Shown piece after piece: positions 35,916 through 44,028 of a stretch of 52,240 nt of DNA (within the stretch, counting starts at the first letter, position 1; the number at the start of each line of letters is the position of its first letter). The notes under the pieces were generated by a model. That model did not search any database. It saw only the letters and a list, made by a program, of their open reading frames with translations, and was not told where the DNA came from. The position numbers were made by a program, and so were the translations under genes. Source of the DNA: Castellaniella hirudinis_A (GTDB lineage: Bacteria; Pseudomonadota; Gammaproteobacteria; Burkholderiales; Burkholderiaceae_B); assembly GCF_047468865.1 (NCBI RefSeq), contig NZ_JBLGTV010000018.1, positions 1 through 52,240 on the forward strand, in the 5' to 3' direction.

Positions 35916-38105
35916 GTGTCGCCCACCATTGAATTGGCGGACCCCCTGTTCGAGACTGATCCTGTGACCAGGACACCAGCCTGCGTTGAATGGCTGTATC
36001 AGTCGGAAAAGTGGTGTCTGCGTATCGAAGCCCATGCCCCCGGCGTGTTTCGGCTGCGTTGCGGTCCGCTGTCCTGGCTGAACCCCGCTAAAGTCACCCC
36101 GCGCGCGCAACGCCAGGCCGACATGCTGCTGGCGCGCCATGAGGCCGTCAGCGAAATGGAATGCCAGGCGCTCGACGCCGGCGGCTGGCAGCTGGCCCAG
36201 GGCGACAGCGCCCTGGTGCTGGGTGGGGCGGGGGCTGCCTTGCAGCTGCTGCGCCAGCAGCGGCCCGTCGCCCAGGCGCAGCTGTCGCTGCAGCCCGCGG
36301 CCGACGCCGAGGGCCAGTCCGTCTGGACGATAGACTGGGCCTTGGGCGAGACAGAAGGCGTTTTCGGCCTGGGCGAAACCTGCCACGACCTGGATCGCCG
36401 GGGCGCGCGCCTGACGTCCGACCAGGCCGCCGACCGCAGCCTGCCGCTGGCCTGGACACCGGCGGGCTGGGGGGTTTACGCCAATACCCTGGATCAGGTG
36501 GTGCATGACCTGGGCGCGCCGTCCCGCCTGCGGGTGCAGGTGCATGGGGCCGGTCTGGATCTTTTCCTGTTCGTGGGCGATCCCGGCGAAATCCTCAACC
36601 AGTACACCGCCCTGACCGGGCGGGCGGGCCAACCCAACCTGTGGCCCATGGGGGTCTGGCTGGATCAGGCCCCGGGCCAGTCCATCGAATACAGTCTGCA
36701 GCAGGTGCGCGGCCTGCGCGCCCAGGGGCTGGCCCTGGACGCTGTGCGCCTGGCGGATCCCGCCATTCTCGGGTTCCAGGCGGATAAGTCCGTGTTCGAG
36801 TGGTCCGCCGCCGTCGCCGATTGGCGCTCGGTCGCGGCCGCCGCCCAGGATCTGCACATCCATCTGGCGGGCAGCTGCATTCCCGGGGTTCTGCAGGGCA
36901 CGGCCTTGTTCGACGAATGGGAAGACCGGGGCTGGCTGCTGTGCGACGACGACGGCAATGCCTGGCTGTGTCCGGGCACCGCCGCGTCGGGCGGGCAGCC
37001 TTTCGGTTTGTTGGATCTGACCCATAAAGACGCTGCCCGGCTGTGGACCGAACGCCATTTGCAGGCGCTGGAAGACGGCCTGGAAGCCCCGGTCTGCCTG
37101 GCGCGGTTCGATTTTCCCCATGCGCTGGAAGCCCGGGGGGGCGAAACCGGCGCGGTGCTGCGTTCGGCCTATCCGCATCTGGCGCGCCGCGCCCTGTTCG
37201 ACGCCGTGGCCGGGCCGCGCACGCCCCAGGAAGGCGTGATACTCAGCCGCGATCTTTTCCCCGGGGTGCAGCGTTTCGCCTGGCAGTTGGGGCCGGACGT
37301 GGACAATACCTGGGACGGCTATGCGCAGACGCTGCGGGCCGCCCTGTCGGTGGGCAATGCGGGGGTGGCCGTGCAGACCCACGCCCTGGGCTGTGCCACG
37401 CGCCCCACGGGCACCATGACGCCGGAACTCTATCTGCGCTGGCTGGCCATGTGCGTGTTTTCGGCCAATTTCAGCTTCCAGGGCCACCCGGATCTGATGC
37501 CCGACGCCTTTGACGGGGCCACCCGGGATGTGATCGGGCATTGGCTGCAATGGCGCTATCGCCTGTTGCCCTATGTGGCGGGCATCATCGACGATGCCGT
37601 GCGCACCGGCCTGCCGGTACAGCGCTCCATGGCGCAAGCCTACCCGGACGACCCCGAGGCCCATGCCTGGGATACGCAATATTTGCTGGGGCCCGCCCTG
37701 CTGGTGGCCCCCGTGACGCAGCCGGGCGAGACCACCGAGGTCTACCTGCCCAAGGGGGATGCCTGGTGGGATCTGTCCACGGGCTGGCGTTACGAGGGCG
37801 GCACCCGCTGGACCCTGCGGCCCGGGCTGGATGCCTTGCCGGTCTTTGGCCGCGAAGGCCACATTCTGTGCCTGGGGCCGGCGGCCCAGCATACGGGCGA
37901 GATCAATTCGGCCAAAATCCTCGAAGAAGTCTGGATGTTCGGCATGCCCGAACACAATCCGGTGGTCATGCGCAATAAAATCCGCGTCATGCAGATGCAG
38001 GGCTCCAGCTACATCAAGGGCCTGGAAGGCCTGAAAATCCTGCCGTCCGAAGGCCTGGAGGTCAAGCGCCGGGGGGCTGAAGTCCGTATCTCGCGGGCGC
38101 GCTGA
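35916..38105 (+). CDS. Glycoside hydrolase family 31-like protein
   Basis: A 729-residue cytosolic protein (no signal peptide) with the GH31 order. It has an N-terminal beta-sandwich with WTIDWALGETEGVFGLGETCHDLDRRG, and a TIM barrel starting FLFVGDPGEILNQYTALTGRAGQPNLWPMGVWL. The chain closes with the beta-rich tail ALLVAPVTQPGETTEVYLPKGDAWWDLSTGWRYEGG. Probable catalytic acids are the nucleophile Asp399 in LARFDF and acid/base Asp461 in GPDVDNTWDG. Several usual motifs are altered: the WSHDIGGF-type stretch reads QTHALGC. Relatives are alpha-glucosidases, alpha-xylosidases and sulfoquinovosidases; the substrate is not readable. The start is GTG with AGAGGA upstream. No sugar transporter lies nearby. 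Confidence 0.82.
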   Translation: MSPTIELADPLFETDPVTRTPACVEWLYQSEKWCLRIEAHAPGVFRLRCGPLSWLNPAKVTPRAQRQADMLLARHEAVSEMECQALDAGGWQLAQGDSALVLGGAGAALQLLRQQRPVAQAQLSLQPAADAEGQSVWTIDWALGETEGVFGLGETCHDLDRRGARLTSDQAADRSLPLAWTPAGWGVYANTLDQVVHDLGAPSRLRVQVHGAGLDLFLFVGDPGEILNQYTALTGRAGQPNLWPMGVWLDQAPGQSIEYSLQQVRGLRAQGLALDAVRLADPAILGFQADKSVFEWSAAVADWRSVAAAAQDLHIHLAGSCIPGVLQGTALFDEWEDRGWLLCDDDGNAWLCPGTAASGGQPFGLLDLTHKDAARLWTERHLQALEDGLEAPVCLARFDFPHALEARGGETGAVLRSAYPHLARRALFDAVAGPRTPQEGVILSRDLFPGVQRFAWQLGPDVDNTWDGYAQTLRAALSVGNAGVAVQTHALGCATRPTGTMTPELYLRWLAMCVFSANFSFQGHPDLMPDAFDGATRDVIGHWLQWRYRLLPYVAGIIDDAVRTGLPVQRSMAQAYPDDPEAHAWDTQYLLGPALLVAPVTQPGETTEVYLPKGDAWWDLSTGWRYEGGTRWTLRPGLDALPVFGREGHILCLGPAAQHTGEINSAKILEEVWMFGMPEHNPVVMRNKIRVMQMQGSSYIKGLEGLKILPSEGLEVKRRGAEVRISRAR

Positions 38106-38138
38106 CGCCGCACCGGCCCGGGCCATGGCGGGCCGGCT

Positions 38139-38963
38139 TCAGCGGACGATGCCGGGCGGGCCGTCTTGCAGGGCCGTCGGGCGGCTGACCGGGATGCCGA
38201 CGCACAGCCCGGGGTCGAAAGCGGTGTTTTCATTGATGCCGTCGCGGCAATAGCCCCTGGGGTTGCACAGCACCCGGGTGCCGCGCACGGTGTAGTCGAA
38301 GCTGTCGTGCGTATGGCCATGCACCCACAGGCACGCGCGCCCCATCAGGCCCGTGCAATCCGACACAAACCCCGCGCTCACCAAGGAATCCTCGAAGCGC
38401 GGATGCACGCTGCGCAGGCTGGGGGCATGGTGGGTGATCACCACGGTGGGGCCGTCGAACGGCAGATCCAGTTGGGCGTCCAGCCAGTCGTATTGCTGCC
38501 GGAACAGCGCGACCGAATCCCGCGGGCTGAAGACCGAGCCGTCGCCATTGCGGATCACCTGGAAATCGCGCATGAAGCGGCCGGTCTGTTCCATGGCCTG
38601 TTCGCGTTGTTCGGGGCCGAAGAGCTCGAAATCCGTCCAGAGCGTGGCGCCCAGAAACCGTATCCCCTGGATGACGGCGGCTTGCTGATCCAGCAGGTGG
38701 ATGCCGTATTCGGCCGCATGCCGCGCCAGTTGGGCGCGGACGTCGGGGATGACGCCGCTGTAGAATTCGTGGTTGCCCGGCACGTACAGCACGGGATGCC
38801 GGATGCGCGATGCCCACTGCATGGCCTTGGCCGGCCGGGCGATGTCGCCTGCCAGAATCGTGATGTCCGCATGGGTCTCGGGCAGCGCCAGGCCTTGCAT
38901 GCTGAGATGCAGATCCGACAGGATATGCAAGCGCAGAACATGACGGTCTAGGACATCTGGCAT
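38139..38963 (-). CDS. Calcineurin-like metallophosphoesterase
   Basis: A 274-residue cytosolic phosphoesterase with all five metal motifs: SDLHLS (16-21), LAGDIARP, PGNHEFYSG, ITHHAPS and VHGHTHDSFDY. The fold resembles predicted phosphohydrolases of the MPP superfamily, and its substrate is unknown. ATG 38963 has GGAGA 8 bases upstream on the minus strand. A further GTG at 38990 would place the start inside the tRNA promoter. It converges on the GH31 gene and diverges from tRNA-Lys. Confidence 0.85.
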   Translation of the reverse strand: MPDVLDRHVLRLHILSDLHLSMQGLALPETHADITILAGDIARPAKAMQWASRIRHPVLYVPGNHEFYSGVIPDVRAQLARHAAEYGIHLLDQQAAVIQGIRFLGATLWTDFELFGPEQREQAMEQTGRFMRDFQVIRNGDGSVFSPRDSVALFRQQYDWLDAQLDLPFDGPTVVITHHAPSLRSVHPRFEDSLVSAGFVSDCTGLMGRACLWVHGHTHDSFDYTVRGTRVLCNPRGYCRDGINENTAFDPGLCVGIPVSRPTALQDGPPGIVR

Positions 38964-38983
38964 GGTGGTCTCCAAAGGGGTTC

Positions 38984-39012
38984 TTGACACATTTTTGGTG
39001 TGATGCGATAAT
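38984..39012 (+). promoter_or_regulatory. tRNA-Lys promoter
   Basis: A consensus -35 TTGACA (38984-38989) and a near-consensus -10 GATAAT (39007-39012) lie 17 bp apart, 14 bases before the mature tRNA end. This is the best sigma-70 promoter in the window. Confidence 0.88.
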
Positions 39013-39026
39013 CTACGGCTTAGGTT

Positions 39027-39102
39027 GGGTCGTTAGCTCAGTCGGTAGAGCACCGGACTTTTAATCCGTTGGTCGCGCGTTCGAACCGCGCACGACCCAC
39101 CA
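39027..39102 (+). tRNA. tRNA-Lys(UUU)
   Basis: Complete cloverleaf of 76 bases including encoded CCA. The acceptor stem is 39027-39033 with 39092-39098, the D arm GCTC/GAGC and the T arm GCGCG-TTCGAAC-CGCGC. The anticodon loop CTTTTAA (39058-39064) places anticodon TTT at 39060-39062. The top anticodon-stem pair is C27-U43, a mismatch where related tRNAs have a G-U pair. Confidence 0.97.
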
Positions 39103-39112
39103 GCCTTTTACC

Positions 39113-39137
39113 AATGCCCAGGCCATGCCTGGGCATT
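39113..39137 (+). terminator. Hairpin after tRNA-Lys
   Basis: AATGCCCAGGC (39113-39123) and its exact inverse (39127-39137) surround CAT, and TTCTTC follows. It is the first of two tandem hairpins downstream of the tRNA. Confidence 0.7.
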
Positions 39138-39148
39138 TCTTCTGATTG

Positions 39149-39172
39149 AGCCCGGGGCAAACCCGGGCTTTT
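39149..39172 (+). terminator. Second Rho-independent terminator after tRNA-Lys
   Basis: AGCCCGGG (39149-39156) pairs with CCCGGGCT (39162-39169) around a 5-base loop and runs into TTTT (39169-39172). Confidence 0.75.
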
Positions 39173-39301
39173 GCGTATTGTGCCGCCGGTCGCCATGGGC
39201 GTGAATATGTGTTTCCCCGGATGCGCAGGGCGGCTGTGCGCACCGTCTGCCGCCGTGCGGTAAGCTGTGCGGACGTCAGAAAATAAAAAAAGGTGTTTTC
39301 G

Positions 39302-39832
39302 ATGGATCGCACCGATGCTTCCGTGCAAGGCCTGGTCGCTTTGCTGGGCCTGCAGCCGCACCCCGAAGGCGGTTATTACCGTGAGCTATATCGTTCGGAT
39401 CAGACCGTTCCCTACCTCGGGGCGGCGCGGCGCGCCGCCACGGCCATTTACTATCTGCTGGACGGCCAGGCGTACTCAGCCTGGCACCGGATCGACGCCG
39501 ATGAGGTCTGGGCGTTTCATGCGGGCAGCCCTTTGGCGCTGCATGTGCTGACCCCTTCTGGGGATGTCGCCACCACCCTGCTGGGCGATCCGCGCCGGCA
39601 TGCGGGGGCGCGGTTCCAGGCCGTGGTGCCCGCGGGGTGCTGGTTCGCGGCCGAACTGGCCGCGCGCGCCGGCTCGCGGCCCGCAGCGGACGATGGGGCG
39701 GCGGATTATGCCCTGCTGGGTTGCTTCGTGGCGCCGGGCTTCGAGTTTTCGGGTTTCAAGCTGGCAACCGCCGCCGATATGGCCGACGCCGTCCGGCGGC
39801 ATGGCCCGTGGCTGGGCCGGCTGTTGGCTTGA
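39302..39832 (+). CDS. Cupin-fold protein (DUF985/cupin_5)
   Basis: A 176-residue protein with the DUF985 signature: LVALLGLQPHPEGGYYRELYRSD (about 8-30), then AIYYLLDGQAYSAWHRIDADEVWAFHAGSPLALHVL and VVPAGCWFAAEL, ending YALLGCFVAPGFEFSGFKLA. Family members have a cupin barrel with metal-binding His/Glu. Biochemical roles are poorly known and some are annotated as sugar-epimerase-like. ATG 39302 is chosen over a GTG at 39293 because AAAGGTG lies about 10 bases upstream. It is monocistronic, between the tRNA terminators and the minus-strand HD-GYP gene. Confidence 0.88.
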   Translation: MDRTDASVQGLVALLGLQPHPEGGYYRELYRSDQTVPYLGAARRAATAIYYLLDGQAYSAWHRIDADEVWAFHAGSPLALHVLTPSGDVATTLLGDPRRHAGARFQAVVPAGCWFAAELAARAGSRPAADDGAADYALLGCFVAPGFEFSGFKLATAADMADAVRRHGPWLGRLLA

Positions 39833-39887
39833 TGCCCGCCCGGGGTTTTCCGCACCGCCGCGCCAGCCAGCCGCGCGGGCGGCTGGT

Positions 39888-40928
39888 TCAGGCCGGGGTA
39901 TCGGGCGGCGTCGCCGGTTTGGGGCCGGCGGCTTCGTCCGCCCAGCGCGTCTTGAAGACCAGCACATCGGGCAGGCAGCGCTCGAACGCGGTCACCAGAT
40001 CGGGGTCGAAGTGTCTGCCGGATTGCTGGTGGATGAAATCCATGGCTTCGTCCACCGTCCAGGCCCGTTTGTACGGCCGCACGCTGGTCAGGGCATCGAA
40101 CACATCCACCAGCGTCACGATGCGGGCCGCCAGGGGGATGGCTTCGCCCGCCAGCCCGTCGGGATAGCCTGTGCCGTCCCATTTTTCGTGGTGGCGCAGG
40201 GCGATGGTGGCGGCCAGCTTCAGCAGCCCGCCGGGGTGTTCGCCCAGGATGTGGGCGCCGATGGCGGGATGCTGGCGCATCACGGCCCATTCATCGTCGT
40301 TCAGTTTGCCGGGTTTCAGCAGGATGCCATCGGGGATGCCGATCTTGCCCACGTCGTGCATGGGGGCCGCGTGCAGCAGTTCGTCCGCGTCCTCGTCGCT
40401 GTAGCCGATTTCCTTGGCCAGGCGCCAGGCGTAGTGGCTCATGCGCACGATGTGCAGGCCGGTTTCGTTGTCGCGGTATTCGGCGGCCGCGCCCAGGCAG
40501 CGGATGATCTGCAGGCGCGTCTGGCGGACTTCGTCGGCCTGCACCAGGGACAGGTGGGTGCGCACCCGCGCCTGCACGATGGGCGGGCTGAAGGGCTTGA
40601 TGATGTAGTCCACCGCGCCGAGTTCCAGTCCCTTGCGTTCGTCGTCGGCATCGCTCAGGGCGGTGACGAAGATGACCGGGATGTGGCGGGTCTTGGCGTC
40701 GTTTTTCAGTGTGGCGCAGACCTCGTGGCCCGACATGCCCGGCATCATCACGTCCAGCAGGATCAGATCCGGGTGTTCCTTGGCCACCAGGGCCAGCGCG
40801 GTGGGGCCGTCTTTGGCGAACAATAGGCGGTGCTCGGCCTGCAGGGTGTGGCGCAGCACCTGCAGGTTGGTGGATTCATCGTCCACCAGCAGCAATGTGG
40901 GGCGGCGGGCTTCGGCGGCTTCGGTCAT
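39888..40928 (-). CDS. Response regulator with HD-GYP phosphodiesterase domain
   Basis: A 346-residue two-domain regulator. The receiver (about 10-125) has Asp16/Asp17, phospho-acceptor Asp59 (LILLDVMMPG), Thr89 and Lys111. The HD-GYP domain (about 145-330) has HD at 191-192 (APMHDVGKIGIPD), HHEKWDGTGYPDGL (246-259) and LVDVFDALTSVRPYK. With the full motif set it should hydrolyse cyclic-di-GMP. It starts inside the stop of the hybrid kinase gene (ATGA), so its receiver is the obvious target for that kinase's Hpt domain. The C-terminal 20 residues are Ala/Pro-rich. Confidence 0.93.
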   Translation of the reverse strand: MTEAAEARRPTLLLVDDESTNLQVLRHTLQAEHRLLFAKDGPTALALVAKEHPDLILLDVMMPGMSGHEVCATLKNDAKTRHIPVIFVTALSDADDERKGLELGAVDYIIKPFSPPIVQARVRTHLSLVQADEVRQTRLQIIRCLGAAAEYRDNETGLHIVRMSHYAWRLAKEIGYSDEDADELLHAAPMHDVGKIGIPDGILLKPGKLNDDEWAVMRQHPAIGAHILGEHPGGLLKLAATIALRHHEKWDGTGYPDGLAGEAIPLAARIVTLVDVFDALTSVRPYKRAWTVDEAMDFIHQQSGRHFDPDLVTAFERCLPDVLVFKTRWADEAAGPKPATPPDTPA

Positions 40929-43879
40929 GATTGATTCAGCAAGGTGTTCAGTAATGTGGCCGCCCGGTCGAAGTCGAAGGCGTCCAGGGCGGCGTCCAGG
41001 GCCTGCGCCTGGCCGGGCCGGGCCTGGGCCTTCAAGCCGTGGCGGACGGCATCCAGCAGGGCGTCGTCGAGTTCGTTGCGCGCCAGGACGGCGGCCAGCG
41101 ATGCCATCGTCGATTGTAGTTCGGGCGTCAGAGGCGGCGGGCCGTCGCGGTGGGCGGCTGTGGCGGTGGCCGCCGGGGCGGGGCCGGCGGCCGCCGGCGG
41201 CTGGAACGGCGCGGCTTGCTGCCGGCTGGCCGCCAGCAGGGCCTGCAGGTAGGGCAATTGCTGCAGCACTGCTTGGATTTCGCCGTTGCGGGTGCGGTCT
41301 TCCAGCCTGCCCGCCAACTGGGCGATGGCCATCAGGGCCAGGTTGCCCGCCGCCCCGCGCAGGCCGTGCAGGCTGAAGCGCAGCGCTTCGGGGTCGGGGG
41401 TTTGGGCATCGGGCGCCGGCAGCGGATATTGCACGGCCGCCTGATCCAGGAACTGCAGAATGCGCTGCGCCAGCCGGGCGCGGTCGCCCCACAGGCCGAT
41501 ACCGCGATCCCAGTCGATCAGGGGCGGGCTGTCGGCGTCCGGCAGCGCGGGGTCGTCGTCCGCCGCAGTGGGTTGGTGGTGGATGACGCGGGCGATTTCG
41601 GCGAATAGGTGGGCGGCATTCAGGGGCTTGACGGCAAAGCCGTCCATGCCCGCCTGCCGCGCTTCGCGGCGATCGCGCGCCATGACGCTGGCGGTCAGGG
41701 CGATGATGGGGGTGGGCGCCAGGCCGTTCTGCCGTTCGTGCTGGCGGATCAGCCGGCTGGCCTGCAGGCCGTCGGTGCCCGGCATGTGCACGTCCATCAG
41801 CACGACGTCGAAACGGCCCGCCAGGAACTGCCGGACGGCTTCGGCACCGTCGTGCGCCGCGGTGACCTGGTGCTGCTTGGCCTGCAGCACCAGAGTCAGC
41901 AGTTCCAGGTTCTGCGCCACGTCGTCGGCAATCAGGATGTTCAAAGGGGGCAGAACCACACTGAGCGCCGCGCCGGCTTCGGCGGGGGGCTTGCCCAGGG
42001 GCAAAGGCAGCCAGACGTGGAACACGCTGCCTTTCCCCGGGGCGCTGTCGACCTTGAGCTGGCCTTGCATGGCCTGCACCAGTTGGCGGGCGATGGTGGT
42101 GCCCAGGCCCGTCCCGCCGAAGCGGCGGCTGATCGACGCATCCGCCTGGGTGAACGGCTCGAAGATCGTGGCCAGTTGATCCGGCGTCATGCCGATGCCG
42201 GTGTCGCGGACTTGCACGTGAACCTGGTGGTCTTCGTAGGCGTAGCGCACTTCTACCCCGCCGGTTTCGGTGAACTTGATGGCGTTGCCCACCAGATTGC
42301 TCAGGATCTGCAGCAGGCGCAGGGTGTCGCCCTGGAAGAATTCGGGCATGTCGGCCGGGTAGTGCGTGGTCAGCGTCAGCTGGCGCGCCTGGGCGCCCAG
42401 GCGCAGCGAGGATTCGATCTGGTGCGCCAGGGCTTTCAGTGAAAAATCCCGGATTTCAAGATCCAGCCGGCCGTGTTCCAGCTTGGTGGTGTCCAGGATG
42501 TCGTTGATCAGCCGCAGCAGGGATCGGGACGACTGGCTGATGGCGTTCAGGTGGCTGCGCTGCAGTGGGCTCAGGTCGGTTTGCTGCAGCAGCTCGGCAA
42601 AGCCGATGATGGAATTCATCGGAGTGCGGATTTCGTGGCTCATGTTGGCCAGAAAGCGCGTCTTGGTGTCGGCGGCGTGCTCCGCCCGCTGGGCGGCCTC
42701 GCGCAGGGATGCCTCCAGCGCCTGGTGTTCGCTGATGTCGGCCAGCAGGCCCACGTACAGGCGGTCGGCGCCGGCCAGGTCGACCTTGCCCACGGCCAGG
42801 CGCACCGGCACCAGGCTGCCGTCCTTGCGCTGGCCGATGACTTCGCGGCCAATGCCGATGATGTGGGGATCGCCGGTGTCGTGGTAGCGTTTCAAATAGC
42901 CGTCGTGTTCGGAATGGTAGGGCTCGGGCATCAGCATCTTGATGTTCCGGCCGATGACTTCGGCGGCCTGGTAGCCGAACAGGCGTTCGGCCGAGCGGCT
43001 GAATTCCTGCACGGTGCCCAGGCCGTCGATGGTGATGATGGCGTCCACGGCCGTATCGACGATGGCGCGCAGGCGGGATTTGCTGAGTTCCATCTCGCGG
43101 AACAGCTGGCGGGTGTGGATCAGGCCGTTCAGGGCGGTGACCAGCACGCCGATGGTGATGGTCAGGGACGACAGGGCCAGCGCCCCGTAGGTGGCGTCCA
43201 GGCGGATGGTGTTGTCGGCCATCGAGGGCTCGCCCAGGAACCGCACGGCGGCCATGCCGGTATAGTGCATGCCCGCGATGGCCACTCCCATGATGGTGCC
43301 GCCGAGCACGAAGCGCAGGCGGCCGTCCAGGCGGGTGCGCCGCAGCCCGAAATTGATCCACAGGGCCAGCATGGCCAGCGCCACGGCCACGACGATGGAC
43401 AGCAGGAACAGCACCATGTCGTAACGCATGGCCAGAGGCGTGTCCATGGCCATCATGCCGGTGTAATGCATCAGGCCGATTCCCGCCCCCATCAAGACCC
43501 CGCTGCCCAGCAGCAGACCGCGCGACAGCCGGCGGCGCGACAGGATGTACAGCGCCAGCCACGACGCCGCCCAGCCGGGCAGCAGTGAAATCATCGTCAG
43601 GGGCAGGTCGTAGCGCACGGGGGCCGGCAGGCTGAACGCCAGCATGCCGATGAAGTGCATGGACCAGATGCCGCCGCCCAGGGCGATGCCCCCCATGCCG
43701 AGGGCGATGTGCCGGTAGGGCCGGTTTTGCGTCTGCAAGGCGATGTGCGCGGTGTGCAGCGCCATGAGCGACAGGCAAATGGGCACCAGCACGGACAGCA
43801 GCACCAGGCCGGGGTGATACGTGCCCGCGACGAAGTCCGCGCCATCGGCGGCCGTCAGGAAGAAATGATCCATCATCAT
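40925..43879 (-). CDS. MHYT-PAS hybrid sensor histidine kinase with REC and Hpt
   Basis: About 984 residues. The N-terminal membrane domain (20-255) has seven hydrophobic helices and three MHYT-type motifs (MHFIG 74-78, MHYTG 137-141, MHYTG 204-208), thought to bind a metal and sense a diatomic gas. PAS (270-390), HisKA with His415 (MSHEIRTP), and HATPase (about 515-630; DTGIGM, GGTGLGTTI) follow. A receiver with Asp696 (VVLMDVHMPG) and an Hpt domain with His838 (LHGLRGAAGN) complete it, giving a full internal phosphorelay. ATG 43879 is chosen (GAGG 13 bases upstream). The frame is open 50 codons further. It overlaps the HD-GYP gene by ATGA and diverges from the diguanylate cyclase gene. Confidence 0.92.
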   Translation of the reverse strand: MMMDHFFLTAADGADFVAGTYHPGLVLLSVLVPICLSLMALHTAHIALQTQNRPYRHIALGMGGIALGGGIWSMHFIGMLAFSLPAPVRYDLPLTMISLLPGWAASWLALYILSRRRLSRGLLLGSGVLMGAGIGLMHYTGMMAMDTPLAMRYDMVLFLLSIVVAVALAMLALWINFGLRRTRLDGRLRFVLGGTIMGVAIAGMHYTGMAAVRFLGEPSMADNTIRLDATYGALALSSLTITIGVLVTALNGLIHTRQLFREMELSKSRLRAIVDTAVDAIITIDGLGTVQEFSRSAERLFGYQAAEVIGRNIKMLMPEPYHSEHDGYLKRYHDTGDPHIIGIGREVIGQRKDGSLVPVRLAVGKVDLAGADRLYVGLLADISEHQALEASLREAAQRAEHAADTKTRFLANMSHEIRTPMNSIIGFAELLQQTDLSPLQRSHLNAISQSSRSLLRLINDILDTTKLEHGRLDLEIRDFSLKALAHQIESSLRLGAQARQLTLTTHYPADMPEFFQGDTLRLLQILSNLVGNAIKFTETGGVEVRYAYEDHQVHVQVRDTGIGMTPDQLATIFEPFTQADASISRRFGGTGLGTTIARQLVQAMQGQLKVDSAPGKGSVFHVWLPLPLGKPPAEAGAALSVVLPPLNILIADDVAQNLELLTLVLQAKQHQVTAAHDGAEAVRQFLAGRFDVVLMDVHMPGTDGLQASRLIRQHERQNGLAPTPIIALTASVMARDRREARQAGMDGFAVKPLNAAHLFAEIARVIHHQPTAADDDPALPDADSPPLIDWDRGIGLWGDRARLAQRILQFLDQAAVQYPLPAPDAQTPDPEALRFSLHGLRGAAGNLALMAIAQLAGRLEDRTRNGEIQAVLQQLPYLQALLAASRQQAAPFQPPAAAGPAPAATATAAHRDGPPPLTPELQSTMASLAAVLARNELDDALLDAVRHGLKAQARPGQAQALDAALDAFDFDRAATLLNTLLNQS

Positions 43880-43933
43880 GAAAGACACAGCCTCGACAGG
43901 GGGATCAGGAACGAAGGGGAGCTTGAACGCTAC

Positions 43934-43960
43934 ATTATGCCCGTAACCTTCAGGAGTAAA
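43934..43960 (-). promoter_or_regulatory. Candidate promoter for the hybrid kinase operon
   Basis: On the minus strand TTTACT (43955-43960) and CATAAT (43934-43939) are 15 bp apart; shifting to TAATGT gives a 17-bp spacer. The 149-base gap between the divergent kinase and cyclase genes must hold both promoters. None stands out on the plus strand. Confidence 0.35.
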
Positions 43961-44028
43961 GGAATGGCGCCTGGAATGGCTTCTTGTACACTGGACGGCA
44001 TCGCCGTTTTGCATCCCTTGTCCATCCA

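Noticed and set aside
37130..37141. Other G7 runs (also near 8623, 14032 and 49438)
   Set aside because: Runs of seven G are common at this GC content. Unlike the G10 tract, I saw no frame arrangement around them suggesting a switch.
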